The notes below the pieces were generated by a model, which was not told the origin of the DNA, did no database searches, and saw nothing but the letters and a program-made list of their open reading frames with translations. From positions 46,351-110,350 of the forward strand of contig JAGLOO010000031.1 of the NCBI GenBank assembly GCA_023138875.1: a DNA stretch of 64,000 bases, in the 5' to 3' direction. Every line of letters starts with the position of its first letter. Within the stretch, counting starts at the first letter, position 1. Of the stretch, positions 18,339 through 27,015 are shown one piece after another. Made by a program: the position numbers and the translations under genes. The stretch comes from Bacteroidales bacterium (lineage in GTDB: Bacteria; Bacteroidota; Bacteroidia; Bacteroidales; GCA-2748055).

Positions 18339-18674
18339 TTACTTCATTGCATACGCTTGCCCCGTTTTAAAATCCCGTATCAGCGCATCTATTACCATAT
18401 AGATCTGCTTTTTGGCGTTCTCTGGGAGAGCAGAGACTTCCTGGAAACGGTTTAACATATCCTGGTTCAGTTCAAAGGATGTTTTACCCACCAGGTAATC
18501 GATCGATACATCAAGCGCATCAGCGATGCGAATAATCACATCGATGGAAGGTTTTACTTCATCTCTTTCGTATCTACCGATCAGGTCTCCGGAGGTGGCG
18601 GCTCTTTTACCCAACTCGCTCTGAGAAAGCTTCTTTTCCTTCCTTAACGCGGTAATATGCTGTCCTAAAGTCAT
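18339..18674 (-). CDS. XRE-family HTH transcriptional regulator
   Basis: 111 residues. The helix-turn-helix spans residues 5-62: LGQHITALRKEKKLSQSELGKRAATSGDLIGRYERDEVKPSIDVI, with the usual second stretch RIADALDVSIDYLVGKT. The C-terminal half is a short helical tail (FQEVSALPENAKKQIYMVIDALI) of a type common in Bacteroidota regulators with toxin-antitoxin or phage links. It leads the antitoxin/toxin operon and diverges from the primase/recombinase fusion across a 156-bp AT-rich spacer. That spacer has several CTGATA/TATCAG words (18690, 18724, 18769) that may be its operators. A headless relative lies in island 2 at 58537-58842. Confidence 0.9.
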   Translation of the reverse strand: MTLGQHITALRKEKKLSQSELGKRAATSGDLIGRYERDEVKPSIDVIIRIADALDVSIDYLVGKTSFELNQDMLNRFQEVSALPENAKKQIYMVIDALIRDFKTGQAYAMK

Positions 18675-18757
18675 ACTTATTTATCAGTAAAATGATATGA
18701 AAATCAAGGTATTTACAAAAATAGCTGATATAAATATCATAAATAAGTGGAATATTC

Positions 18758-18789
18758 TTTGTTTGGTTCTGATAAATATTATAGTTTTG
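18758..18789 (+). promoter_or_regulatory. Promoter of the primase/recombinase unit
   Basis: TTTG at 18758-18761 and TAGTTTTG at 18782-18789 match the Bacteroidota -33/-7 consensus (TTTG and TAnnTTTG) with 20 bp between them, ending 41 bp before the ATG at 18831. The surrounding spacer is strongly AT-rich and includes GATATAAATATC at about 18726, a near-palindrome that could be an operator for the divergent XRE regulator. Confidence 0.55.
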
Positions 18790-18830
18790 TGATAGATATA
18801 TCAGAGAAATGATTTTTATACTTTTTTCTA

Positions 18831-20195
18831 ATGGAAATCCAAGAGATCAAGAATCGCCTTCCGATTACCGCCGTTTTGAAGCACTACCACCTGACACCGG
18901 ATCGCAACAATCGCCTGAAATGCCCCTTCCATGATGATAAGACTCCGAGCATGCAGGTATACCCCAAAACTGGTACCTGGACGTGCTTTTCGAGCAACTG
19001 CTCAGCGGGCAGTGGTGACCAGATCGATTTTATCATGAAAAGGGAGGGCTGCACGAAACATGAAGCGATCCTTAAAGCCAAGGAACTACTTGGAGTAGCC
19101 ACCCCTGCCTCTCCAGATGCTGAATCCTTCTCCTGGACTGCCGTACTCACCAAGATCTTTACCTCGTTTAGAAACGGCATGCAACGCAGTGTGGTGGGTA
19201 GGCAGTATGCCGAAGGCCGTGGCCTGGATCCGGATCGGCTGGAGATGGGATACAACAGTGGCCAGTACCACCACAATGGGAAAGTGAATGACCGGCTGAT
19301 GGCCAGCTACGTGAAATACGGCCTTCTGAAACCAGGAGTAAAGGGTGGCCACCAGGTCTTTGGCAAGGGGTGTATCTGTTTTGCACTTCGCAATCAGAAG
19401 GGCCAGGTAGCGGGGTTGTACTTCAGATCCACGATGGAGCCGAACGGTAATAGCAACCATGCCCGGCACTTTTACTTAAAGGATCGGCAGGGGCTTTATC
19501 CTGGTTACTCAAATCCAGGCACCAGAAAACTAATCTTAACGGAGGCGGTGATCGATGCCGCTACGTTGCTACAGGTGGATGAGATATCAAAGGAATACGG
19601 AATCCTGGCCCTGTACGGCACCAATGGCATGACAGAGGAACATAAGGCGGCTATCCGTATCCTGTCCAACCTGGAAGAGGCGGTCCTGTTCTTGTTTTTG
19701 CAGGCAGAAGGAAGTATTGAAGCGGATCCGTTTAGCATGCTAAGCTTCCCTTCTCCGCAGAAAAAGGAAAGGGCGGTATTAACCAGGGCAGAAATAGAAA
19801 AGCTCTACTACGCCTGTGAGTGTTACAAGGACCGGACCCTGCTGGGTCTGTTCTACGGCTGCGGCCTAAGAAAAAGTGAAGCAGAGGCTTTGAATTTTAA
19901 GGATATCAGCTTTAGGGGAAAGTTGGTGTATGTACGCTCCGGAAAAGGGAAACGGCGAAGGGTGGTACCCATGCCGGAGCGGGTGATAGCGGATCTTAAA
20001 GAGTACTACTACCAGGAGAGGATCCATAACTTACACAAACGACAAACCACCTCTCAGGATCCCCAGCGGGCCTTTTTGCTGAATGTCAACGGAAGCAGGA
20101 TGATGGGACAGAGTTTTTGGAGAAGGCTTCGCTACCTGGAAAGCACCCAGGTCTATACCAGGGTTGGCAGAAAACACCTGACCAGGGAACTGTAA
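18831..20195 (+). pseudogene. CHC2 primase remnant fused to a tyrosine-recombinase remnant
   Basis: An open frame of 454 residues built from parts of two proteins. Residues 1-100 are a DnaG-type CHC2 zinc finger (CPFHDDKTPSMQVYPKTGTW, with CFSSNCSAG completing the site), followed to about residue 290 by the start of a TOPRIM domain (LILTEAVIDAATLLQ), which breaks off at VLFLFLQ where the DGDxAG metal motif is expected. Residues about 300-454 are a tyrosine recombinase catalytic domain (LTRAEIEKLYYAC, FYGCGLRKSEAEALN with the first Arg). Its HxxR box and LGH segment are missing: FWRRLR runs straight into LESTQVYTRVGRKHL. Two in-frame deletions explain this. The predicted product should lack both primase and recombinase activity. 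A full recombinase gene follows after 11 bp. Confidence 0.85.
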
Positions 20196-20206
20196 TCTGA
20201 AGTCTT

Positions 20207-21076
20207 ATGAAACCGAATCTGGAAGCCTATCTGCTGGATAAATACTCCCCACACACGGTAAAGATCTATCTGTTGGATATAAAACGGTATCTGCAGTATA
20301 TGGGAAAGGAAAGGGCCGAAAAGGCCACCTACCAGGATGTGATGGAGTATGTGGATTATCTTCGAAAGGGCTTCTCTAACCCGGTAACCATCAACAGGAT
20401 GTTGTATGCGGTAAAAGCCAGGTATTTTTATCTGATCACTACTGGCAAAAGAGCGGATCATCCCTGCCGGCAGTTGCGATTGAAAGATGCCCGCTCAGGT
20501 GATATACAACTACATGATCTTTTTTCTTCAACTGAAATGGAAAAGCTGATGAACCGAAAGGAGCGCTATGAGAAGGCAGCTCAAAGAAACAAGGTGGTGA
20601 TCAGCCTTTTGATCTACCAGGGTCTGCGGCAAACTGAGATCACAAGGATCTGTTTGCAGGATATCGACCTGGAATCGGGATCAATACACATCAGGGCAAT
20701 GATAAGGGCCATGGCCAGGACATTAACCTTAAAGCCCAACCAGGTGATGCTGCTGTATGATTACATCCATAAGGTAAGACCGGGGTTATTGAAGACCGAT
20801 ACCAACAGGCTGGTGCTGACTCTTCGGGGCACTCCTGAGAGCGGAGAGGGGATCAACTACCTGATTGAAACCTTCAAGTGGATGTTCCCGGATAGGAACC
20901 TGAACCCTCGCACCATCCGGCAGAGCGTGATCACGAACCTTTTGAAGGAGGGTAAGGATCTTCGGGTGGTACAGGTCTTTGCCGGGCATAAGAAAATCAG
21001 CACGACGGAGAAGTACCGCCAGAGCGGACTGGAGGAGCTGCAGGCGGCCATTGAGAAGCATCATCCGTTGGGGTGA
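20207..21076 (+). CDS. Tyrosine recombinase (site-specific integrase) of island 1
   Basis: 289 residues, full length for an XerC/D-like enzyme. The N-terminal SAM-like core-binding domain covers residues 1-90 (YLLDKYSPHTVKIYLLDIKR). The catalytic domain follows, with Arg I in LIYQGLRQTEITR, box II as NPRTIRQSVITNLLKEG (Arg kept, the usual His replaced), His in VFAGHKKIS and the nucleophile Tyr in STTEKYRQS. It ends EKHHPLG. It lies 11 bp after the remnant of another recombinase, so the ancestral element had tandem recombinases behind a primase. A closely related copy, shortened at its N-terminus, lies at 63276-63917 on the other strand; both are followed by ORF6N genes. It probably acts on the element's own ends. 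Confidence 0.92.
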   Translation: MKPNLEAYLLDKYSPHTVKIYLLDIKRYLQYMGKERAEKATYQDVMEYVDYLRKGFSNPVTINRMLYAVKARYFYLITTGKRADHPCRQLRLKDARSGDIQLHDLFSSTEMEKLMNRKERYEKAAQRNKVVISLLIYQGLRQTEITRICLQDIDLESGSIHIRAMIRAMARTLTLKPNQVMLLYDYIHKVRPGLLKTDTNRLVLTLRGTPESGEGINYLIETFKWMFPDRNLNPRTIRQSVITNLLKEGKDLRVVQVFAGHKKISTTEKYRQSGLEELQAAIEKHHPLG

Positions 21077-21146
21077 ATTTTTAAGAATGCAAAACGCGAA
21101 CATAAACCAAGAAACAATTACTTTTAAAATACAGAGAATCCAACAT

Positions 21147-21689
21147 ATGATGGCAAAAGAAGAAAGCTCAATTATAAGACAAGAAGCCGTAATAGCTGGT
21201 AAGATCATTACGCTTAGAGATGAGAAGGTTATTCTTGATGTTCATCTTGCAGAACTATATGATGTTGAAACCAGGGCTTTAAAACAAGCTGTTCGTCGTA
21301 ACCGAGATCGTTTTCCTGATGATTTTATGTATGAACTTACTGATGATGAAATAGATGCTATGGTATCACAAAATGTGATACCCTCAAAAATGTATCTTGG
21401 AGGTGCTGCTCCTTTTGCTTTTACTGACAATGGTGTTGCAATGCTCTCTGGTGTTCTTAAGAGTAAGAAAGCTAAAGAGGTTAATATCGCAATCATGCGT
21501 ACGTTCACCATGCTGCGAAAGATGCTGCTGGTGCACAAAGATGTCATGAAGGAGATAGATGTGATAAAGAGAACTATCTCTGATCAGGATCAAAATATCC
21601 AGCTAATCTTTGAATACCTGAAACAACTGGAGCAAGCCAAGCAACAGGAACTGGATCAGCAGCACCGAAAACGAATAGGATACAAATGA
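21147..21689 (+). CDS. ORF6N domain protein
   Basis: About 180 residues from the ATG pair at 21147/21150; an in-frame ATG at 21087 would add 20 unconserved residues. The ORF6N (KilA-N-like) domain is clear: VIAGKIITLRDEKVILDVHLAELYDVETRALKQAVRRN, RFPDDFMYELT, FTDNGVAMLSGVLKSKKA. The C-terminal part is a likely coiled coil (DVIKRTISDQDQNIQLIFEYLKQL followed by a Gln-rich tail). ORF6N proteins are widespread phage and mobile-element DNA-binding or antirepressor-like proteins. The gene is 70 bp after the recombinase, the same order as in island 2, so it is part of the conserved backbone rather than variable cargo. Confidence 0.85.
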   Translation: MMAKEESSIIRQEAVIAGKIITLRDEKVILDVHLAELYDVETRALKQAVRRNRDRFPDDFMYELTDDEIDAMVSQNVIPSKMYLGGAAPFAFTDNGVAMLSGVLKSKKAKEVNIAIMRTFTMLRKMLLVHKDVMKEIDVIKRTISDQDQNIQLIFEYLKQLEQAKQQELDQQHRKRIGYK

Positions 21690-21802
21690 AAGAACGAGCA
21701 ATTTGGGGGAATTAGCCAGGACAATCTGCAGAGTAAACTGAAGAAATATCATCCACTAAATAGCACTTTAAGTGAGTATTAATCGTTAAATTTGTATAGG
21801 TA

Positions 21803-22054
21803 ATGAAAACAATCATGAATCTACAAGCAAAAAAATTAGAGCTGGTCCAACTTATCCTGAACACGGAAAAACCTACTGTTTTGGCGAAGGTGGAAGCTGT
21901 CTTTAAGAAAGAGAAGGGTGCCGACTGGTGGGATGAAATCAGTGAGGCTGAAAGAAATGCTATCGAAGAAGGCCTTGCAGAAGCGGATCGTGGAGAGCTA
22001 ATACCACATGAAGAGGTGATGAAAGAGGTTCGGGCAAAATATAAGCTGGACTAA
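21803..22054 (+). CDS. Addiction-module antitoxin
   Basis: 83 residues, with a helical N-terminus (LQAKKLELVQLILNTEKPTVLAKVEAVF) and the conserved C-terminal EISEAERNAIEEGLAEADRGELIPHEEVMKEV typical of Bacteroidota antitoxins paired with RelE/ParE toxins. Its TAA overlaps the toxin ATG (TAATG at 22052-22056), so the pair is translationally coupled. TAAATTTG at 21787-21794 could be a -7 box but leaves only 8 bp to the ATG. The antitoxin frame is intact although the toxin is broken. Confidence 0.85.
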   Translation: MKTIMNLQAKKLELVQLILNTEKPTVLAKVEAVFKKEKGADWWDEISEAERNAIEEGLAEADRGELIPHEEVMKEVRAKYKLD

Positions 22055-22249
22055 TGAAAGTCAGCTGGACCACAAAGGCCAGGCGCACATACTTCGAAGT
22101 TATTGAACACCTGGAAAAAGAAGAACGTCAGAAAGGGTTTTGTCACCAAGCAGAATACCCTGTACTACCGGGTAAGGCCAAGAAAAAAGGAACTTCAACT
22201 AATTGTTTTCTGGGACAACCGGCAGGATCCTGGAAAGCTGCCCTATTAG
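22054..22249 (+). pseudogene. RelE/ParE-type toxin with an internal out-of-frame deletion
   Basis: The gene begins normally (MKVSWTTKARRTYFEVIEHLEKE) and its proper end is present in another frame (KNVRKGFVTKQNTLYYRV followed by RKKELQLIVFWDNRQDPGKL and a TAG at 22247-22249). The two parts meet near 22120, where roughly 35-40 central codons expected for this toxin family are missing and the frame changes. Read straight, the frame continues to 22326 as nonsense, passing through the end repeat. The toxin is therefore inactive, while the antitoxin upstream is complete. The normal family length is about 95-100 residues. Confidence 0.85.
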
Positions 22250-22254
22250 GAAAT

Positions 22255-22330
22255 CCTTCCCCACAAAACAAAATCCCCGCCTCTCGCTACGCTCAAGGCT
22301 TGCACGGTCTTGCAGAAATACCTTAAAACC
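22255..22330 (+). repeat. Shared end sequence of the islands (island 1 copy)
   Basis: Starting a few bases after the toxin remnant stop, the word CACAAAACAAAATCCCCGCC continues into CTCTCGCTACGCTCAAGGCT. The same sequence with few changes lies on the minus strand at 61705-61764, again just after a cargo stop codon. A second shared word, AGAAATACCTTAAAACC (22314-22330), matches minus strand 61359-61375. In island 2 the two words are separated by about 330 bp of palindromic DNA that is absent here. After 22330 the sequence becomes the terminator of the chromosomal peptidase gene, so this is the likely right border of island 1. Confidence 0.75.
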
Positions 22331-22336
22331 AGCCCA

Positions 22337-22356
22337 GCCAAAATATGGGTTTTGGC
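22337..22356 (-). terminator. Hairpin abutting the peptidase stop codon
   Basis: GCCAAAA (22337-22343) and TTTTGGC (22350-22356) form a perfect 7-bp stem with a 6-nt loop directly after the TAG of the peptidase gene. A short T stretch follows on the minus strand at 22325-22328. It probably ends the peptidase transcript. Confidence 0.55.
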
Positions 22357-23628
22357 CTACTGCAGGAACAAATTAAGAGTATTATAGACCTCCTGCTTCT
22401 GTGCTTCCGGCATATTATTGATCCTGGTCCTGTGCGATCCCTCTTCTTTGATAAAGATCCTTGAGTTGGTTTCCTCTGAAATGGTTATACCGGTAGCGGA
22501 CCAGGTGTCATATTCACCATAGATGTATATGAAATTACTGGCCTCCTCCGTCAGGTATTGTAAAACCTGCAGGGATAACTCGGGATTGTACAATACCTCC
22601 AGGTCTTCAGGCATGGTGAAGGTGAAAATGGGGTTTTCAACGTGTTGCAGGTATTTCTCAAATTCGACCAGGTCGTAGCCGTAATATCCCATTTCAGTGA
22701 GTGCCTGGTAAAAGAAGGGCAGGTATTCAGTGATGAATGCATCACTGAAATAATCAAAACCAGCCACCCTGTTCATATGCTCAATAATTTCCCTGGGTCT
22801 GGCTGCCCTGCCCGGGATCTTATTGACAGGGACATAACCCCATTGCCAGAAGGCGAAAGAGTATTCAAGCACACAATATTCATATGCTTCTTCATATCCC
22901 CCTGCCAGTTCATAGGTGTAACCATTCTGTTCAGAAAAGGTCCTGAAAGCAGGAAGGTACCGTTCCTGGCGTTTGAGCGCCAGCTTCTGAAACCTTTTCA
23001 CCTTCCTGCGGTCCCGCGCACTGCCCACCTGGTCCAGGAATGAATAGATGCGCACGTCTTCCACGGAAAAATTCAACGGGGCCACATAAGGTACCCGCAC
23101 ATCCACATCTTCGGGATAGTAGTAACTGTGGTACATGACAGTCTGACCACCTTTGCTGACTCCTGTGGAGATCCATTTCCCCGGATAGAGTTCTTTGAAC
23201 AAATTGACAATCCTGTGGTGGTCGGAGGCAGCCTGCCAGGTATCCAGGTAATGCCAGTCTAGGCTGTCGGGCATACTGCGGCCAAAATACCTGTGTTCGA
23301 CCATCACCTGGTTGCACTTCAGTTCAGCAGCAATCTCCGATGTATAGTAGTATTTTGCATCATACCCTGCGGTTACAAATACCACAGGTCTGAAAGGATC
23401 AATATGTGAAATATAGAGACGCTGGGTAAATTTCTCTCCATTCGGATTACGGTGGTCCAGGGGCTGTTCGATCATGACCTCCACAATTCTGTCGAATATG
23501 GACTCGCTCTCCAATACCCTGATCTCAGTAACTCCTTTCCTGTTGAGGAAATCATCCAGTTTGATGGTTGCACCAACCTGCAGCAGTAAAGCTGTAATCA
23601 GGATCAGGGTCAGAATGAATTTCTTCAT
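22357..23628 (-). CDS. Secreted serine peptidase, S37/S28 type (aminopeptidase-like)
   Basis: 423 residues from the ATG at 23628, chosen because a signal peptide (MKKFILTLILITALLLQVGA) starts there; an upstream ATG at 23676 lacks one. The fold is alpha/beta hydrolase: IEQPLDHRNPNGEKFTQRLYI, VVFVTAGYDAKYYYTSE, MVEHRYFGRSMPD, then the nucleophile elbow GVSKGGQTVMYHSYYYPEDVD, and a terminal His in EEGSHRTRI with an Asp in YGEYDTWSATG. This matches the PS-10 (S37) group of tripeptidyl aminopeptidases related to S28. It should act outside the cytoplasmic membrane on peptides. It stands alone between island 1 and an HD-domain gene. Confidence 0.85.
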   Translation of the reverse strand: MKKFILTLILITALLLQVGATIKLDDFLNRKGVTEIRVLESESIFDRIVEVMIEQPLDHRNPNGEKFTQRLYISHIDPFRPVVFVTAGYDAKYYYTSEIAAELKCNQVMVEHRYFGRSMPDSLDWHYLDTWQAASDHHRIVNLFKELYPGKWISTGVSKGGQTVMYHSYYYPEDVDVRVPYVAPLNFSVEDVRIYSFLDQVGSARDRRKVKRFQKLALKRQERYLPAFRTFSEQNGYTYELAGGYEEAYEYCVLEYSFAFWQWGYVPVNKIPGRAARPREIIEHMNRVAGFDYFSDAFITEYLPFFYQALTEMGYYGYDLVEFEKYLQHVENPIFTFTMPEDLEVLYNPELSLQVLQYLTEEASNFIYIYGEYDTWSATGITISEETNSRIFIKEEGSHRTRINNMPEAQKQEVYNTLNLFLQ

Positions 23629-23697
23629 ATACACATCATTAGAAAACGGGCGGACAATACCTGTACGATCATGCAAAAATAGTTAATTTTATAGATA

Positions 23698-24591
23698 TCA
23701 ACAACTTACTTCTGCTGTCTGACTGGGATCATCAAGGCGCGCTTTTTCCAGTTCACCATTCAGTCTTGTAAAAAAATCAGTAACCAAATTGCTTCTATTG
23801 TTTCCTGTGATCTCCAGGAGGTAACTTTCAGGTCCGGTCCTTCCCTCCACGCTTAGTTTGCGGATGTAGTTTACCACCCCGATATGGCCCGAAAACACTT
23901 CTTCTGGATTTGACTCCAGCAGCAGCTGTTGGTTATACCTGTCATAGAATGATACCAGTTCGGTATACTGTTGCCGGTAGGCTTTCACTATGCCGGGACA
24001 ATTTATGCAGCTCTTTGAAATGTTGTTGAACCTGGTGCTCACGTTTTCCAGAATGCTGATACCCAAGCTCATCAAGTCAATTCCTCTTTGCAGGTAGATC
24101 TCGGCGTACCTGTAAACACCAATAATCCCCAGTGCCTCCAGATCATCTGATATGGAAAGGATACTCAGGATATCCGGTGCGTTACCCGGATCAATCCCCG
24201 AGTAGATCCTTTCTTCCTTTATATCATGCCGTTCAATGGCATCCAGCAGCTCTTCGAACCTGGAAGGAGGCTCTATCTGCTTATCCTTGAAATAATTCTC
24301 GCAGATATCTCTCCCCAGTTTTCCATGTTCCTGCTTCGTGGAATGAACCATTCCAAGATCGTGGAAATAGGCTGCAATCAATACACCTTCCACCAGAGAT
24401 TCATCCATATGGGAGTTGAATACGGCAATCTCTGTCAACAGGCTCCTGCAAATGTTCCAGACCCGCCGATGGTGGGTGTGGTCATGGGAGGGGAGAAAGG
24501 TGCCGGAGAACAGGCCCGCTGCGTGGTTGTGTAACGTATTGAGCCAGCGTTCCTCTGCTCGTTTGATCCATATGATGATCCTGTTGTCCAA
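23698..24591 (-). CDS. HD-domain phosphohydrolase-like protein
   Basis: 297 residues. The HD motif is complete: SHDHTHHRRVWNIC (first His), LIAAYFHDLGMVHS (HD pair), and SISDDLEALG (last Asp). Such proteins hydrolyse phosphate esters, often of nucleotides, but substrate cannot be read. No ATG exists near the conserved start; the frame opens at a TTG (24589-24591) 8 bp after the pyk stop, which gives MDNRIIIWIKRAEERW, so a TTG start is the best choice. It follows pyk on the minus strand and is probably cotranscribed with it. Confidence 0.82.
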   Translation of the reverse strand: MDNRIIIWIKRAEERWLNTLHNHAAGLFSGTFLPSHDHTHHRRVWNICRSLLTEIAVFNSHMDESLVEGVLIAAYFHDLGMVHSTKQEHGKLGRDICENYFKDKQIEPPSRFEELLDAIERHDIKEERIYSGIDPGNAPDILSILSISDDLEALGIIGVYRYAEIYLQRGIDLMSLGISILENVSTRFNNISKSCINCPGIVKAYRQQYTELVSFYDRYNQQLLLESNPEEVFSGHIGVVNYIRKLSVEGRTGPESYLLEITGNNRSNLVTDFFTRLNGELEKARLDDPSQTAEVSC

Positions 24592-24598
24592 ATAATTG

Positions 24599-26029
24599 TC
24601 AGCTTACGTGGGTAAGCTTCATCATGTTGGTTTTTCCCTTTTCAAGGATGGGAATGCTTCCTACGTGCACCACAAGGTCTCCCTTTTTCAGGAGATTCTG
24701 GCTTACCAGGAACTCCACCGTATAGTCGATATAGTCGTCCACATCATAGCACTCGGCAAAGTAGTATGTCCTGACACCCCATACCAGGGAGAGGTGCCGA
24801 ATCAGATCCTTGTTCAGGGTAAATGTAAAGATGGGAGCCCTGGGCCGGTGTGAACTGATCTTGAACGCGGTATAACCTGAAAAAGTCAGGGTGATGATGG
24901 CGGCTGCGTTTACCTGTTCAGCCATCTTTACTGCATTGTAGCAGATCGAGTCGGCCAGGAAAGTCTCATTTTGCAAAAGGGGAGGGTGTTCTTTGTAAAA
25001 GCAGAATTCCTCTGTTTCGGTGGAGTCAATGATCTTTTGCATATTCCGGATGGTCTGTACCGGATATTTCCCCACTGAGGTTTCTCCGCTCAACATGACT
25101 GTGTCAGCGCCATCCAGGACAGCGTTGGCTACATCGTTGGCTTCAGCGCGGGTAGGGATTGGATTGGTGATCATGCTTTCCATCATCTGGGTTGCCACAA
25201 TGACCGGTTTGGATTTCCTGGTGCATTTCTTAATGATGCTTTTCTGTATCATGGGAACCCTGTGGAATTCAACTTCAACCCCAAGGTCTCCCCGCGCAAC
25301 CATGATCGCGTCAGCAGCATCTATGATTTGGTCAATCTCCTCAAGGGCTTCTGGCTTTTCTATCTTAGCGATAATATGCGCATCGCGGGAATGGGCATCC
25401 ACCAGCTCTCTGAGATCCAGCACATCTTTTTCCTGTCTAACGAACGAGAGAGCGATCCAATCCACCTTGTGGTCCAGGGCGAACCGGGCATCTGCAAGGT
25501 CTTTTTCCGTAAGGCTGGGCAGGGTGACTTTCGTATTGGGAAGATTAACCCCTTTGCGGCTAAAGAGAGGTCCTCCAGTGATGACCCTGGTCTTTACATG
25601 ATCCTTCCCGTTGGATTCGATCACTTCAAAGGTCAGTTTTCCATCATCCACCAGTATTTTTTCGCCCACTGTGACGTCCTCGGATAATTGTTTGTAACTG
25701 ATATATGCTTTCTCTGTGTTTCCAGTGCATGGCGTTGTCACAAACGAGAATGTCTGTCCATCTACAAGTTCTACCCCATCCAGCATTTCACCCACACGAA
25801 GTTTAGGACCCTGGAGATCAGCCAGGATGGCCACATTTGAGTAGAGTTCCTCGTTCAGCTGGTGGATAATTTTGATTGTTTTTAAATGGTCCTCATGGGA
25901 CCCGTGTGAGAAATTAATCCTGCATACATCCACTCCTTCCAGGATCATCTGTTCCATGATCTCCCTGCTGCTTGTAGCAGGGCCAATGGTAGCAATGATT
26001 TTGGTGTGGGATCTTTCGTGTCGCATCAT
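24599..26029 (-). CDS. pyk: Pyruvate kinase
   Basis: 476 residues, normal length. Motifs in order: KIIATIGPATSS, VDVCRINFSHGSHEDH, ILADLQGPKLRVGE, the B-domain loop, ALSFVRQEKDV, IIAKIEKPEALE with the catalytic Lys, IMVARGDLGVEV, and MMESMITNPIPTRAEANDVANAV. The C-terminal domain carries an SFVRQ/VRTYYF pattern of the usual regulatory fold. It converts phosphoenolpyruvate and ADP to pyruvate and ATP. The start is an ATG pair (26027-26029 and 26024-26026). It lies between nfo upstream (23-bp gap) and the HD gene downstream, all on the minus strand. Confidence 0.97.
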   Translation of the reverse strand: MMRHERSHTKIIATIGPATSSREIMEQMILEGVDVCRINFSHGSHEDHLKTIKIIHQLNEELYSNVAILADLQGPKLRVGEMLDGVELVDGQTFSFVTTPCTGNTEKAYISYKQLSEDVTVGEKILVDDGKLTFEVIESNGKDHVKTRVITGGPLFSRKGVNLPNTKVTLPSLTEKDLADARFALDHKVDWIALSFVRQEKDVLDLRELVDAHSRDAHIIAKIEKPEALEEIDQIIDAADAIMVARGDLGVEVEFHRVPMIQKSIIKKCTRKSKPVIVATQMMESMITNPIPTRAEANDVANAVLDGADTVMLSGETSVGKYPVQTIRNMQKIIDSTETEEFCFYKEHPPLLQNETFLADSICYNAVKMAEQVNAAAIITLTFSGYTAFKISSHRPRAPIFTFTLNKDLIRHLSLVWGVRTYYFAECYDVDDYIDYTVEFLVSQNLLKKGDLVVHVGSIPILEKGKTNMMKLTHVS

Positions 26030-26052
26030 GAAGGTATTTGGTCACAATATAG

Positions 26053-26895
26053 TTATATAAAACTTCGTAGCAGTTTGATTTCATCCGCCCAGAGGCTGTC
26101 ATCCGGTGTTTCAAGTACCATTGGTATCCCATCGAACCGGTTGTCGGCCATGATCCATTTGAAGAGGTCGATTCCCAGGAAACCCTTACCCAGACTATCG
26201 TGCCGGTCAACCCGGGATCCCAGCTCCTTCTTAGAATCATTCAGGTGCATGCCTTTCAGGTATTCAAAACCAATCACTTTTCCAAAATGGCTGAAGGTCT
26301 CTTCAAATCCCTTCCTGGTCTTCAGATCATACCCGGCTGTATAGGCATGACAGGTATCAATGCATACCCCTATCCTTGATTTATCTTCCACCCGGTCGAT
26401 GATGTAAGCGATCTGTTCGAAGGTATAACCCAGGTTGGATCCTTGTCCGGCCGTGTTTTCAATAACAGCTGAAACTCCGGTTGATCCGGAAAGCACATGG
26501 TTGATCGATTCGGCGATCAGCTGCATGCACTCCTCATCCCCGGTTTTATTCAGGTGGCCACCGGGATGAAAATTGAGCCGGTCAAGTCCCAGTTGCTCAC
26601 AGCGCTGCATTTCATCCAGGAATGCCATCCTGGATTTTTCAATTGATCCGCTATCGGGATTCCCAAGGTTGATCAGGTAACTGTCGTGGGGAAGGATCTG
26701 GAAGGGTTCATACCCGGCCATCTCGCAGTTTTTCCTGAAATTTCTGATGTTTTCCCGGGTCAGGGGTCTGGCCACCCATTGTCGCTGGTTTTTAGTAAAG
26801 AACGCAAAAGCTGTTGCCCCGATCTCCTTAGCATTCAGCGGGGCATTCTCGACACCTCCCGATGCACTTACATGTGCTCCTATGTATTTTTCCAT
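26053..26895 (-). CDS. nfo: Deoxyribonuclease IV (AP endonuclease Nfo)
   Basis: 280 residues of the AP endonuclease 2 TIM-barrel family: [19 protein letters not shown] at the start, [80 protein letters not shown], with the His/Asp/Glu residues that bind three zinc ions. It cleaves DNA 5' to abasic sites in base excision repair. The length is typical. pyk follows 23 bp downstream on the same strand. Confidence 0.97.
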   Translation of the reverse strand: MEKYIGAHVSASGGVENAPLNAKEIGATAFAFFTKNQRQWVARPLTRENIRNFRKNCEMAGYEPFQILPHDSYLINLGNPDSGSIEKSRMAFLDEMQRCEQLGLDRLNFHPGGHLNKTGDEECMQLIAESINHVLSGSTGVSAVIENTAGQGSNLGYTFEQIAYIIDRVEDKSRIGVCIDTCHAYTAGYDLKTRKGFEETFSHFGKVIGFEYLKGMHLNDSKKELGSRVDRHDSLGKGFLGIDLFKWIMADNRFDGIPMVLETPDDSLWADEIKLLRSFI

Positions 26896-26946
26896 GTTAT
26901 GCCTGAAAATTTGTATTTAGAAGAATCTATATGTATAATAATTTGT

Positions 26947-26954
26947 TATATTTG
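26947..26954 (+). promoter_or_regulatory. Candidate -7 box for the DUF4136 lipoprotein gene
   Basis: TATATTTG fits the TAnnTTTG -7 consensus. The surrounding 26896-27015 spacer is very AT-rich and divergent between nfo and the lipoprotein gene. A -33 element at the standard distance is not clear. Confidence 0.35.
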
Positions 26955-27015
26955 ATATAATGAACAAATAATTTTACAAATCGTTTATTGCAAATATTAA
27001 CATTTTTAAAAAATT

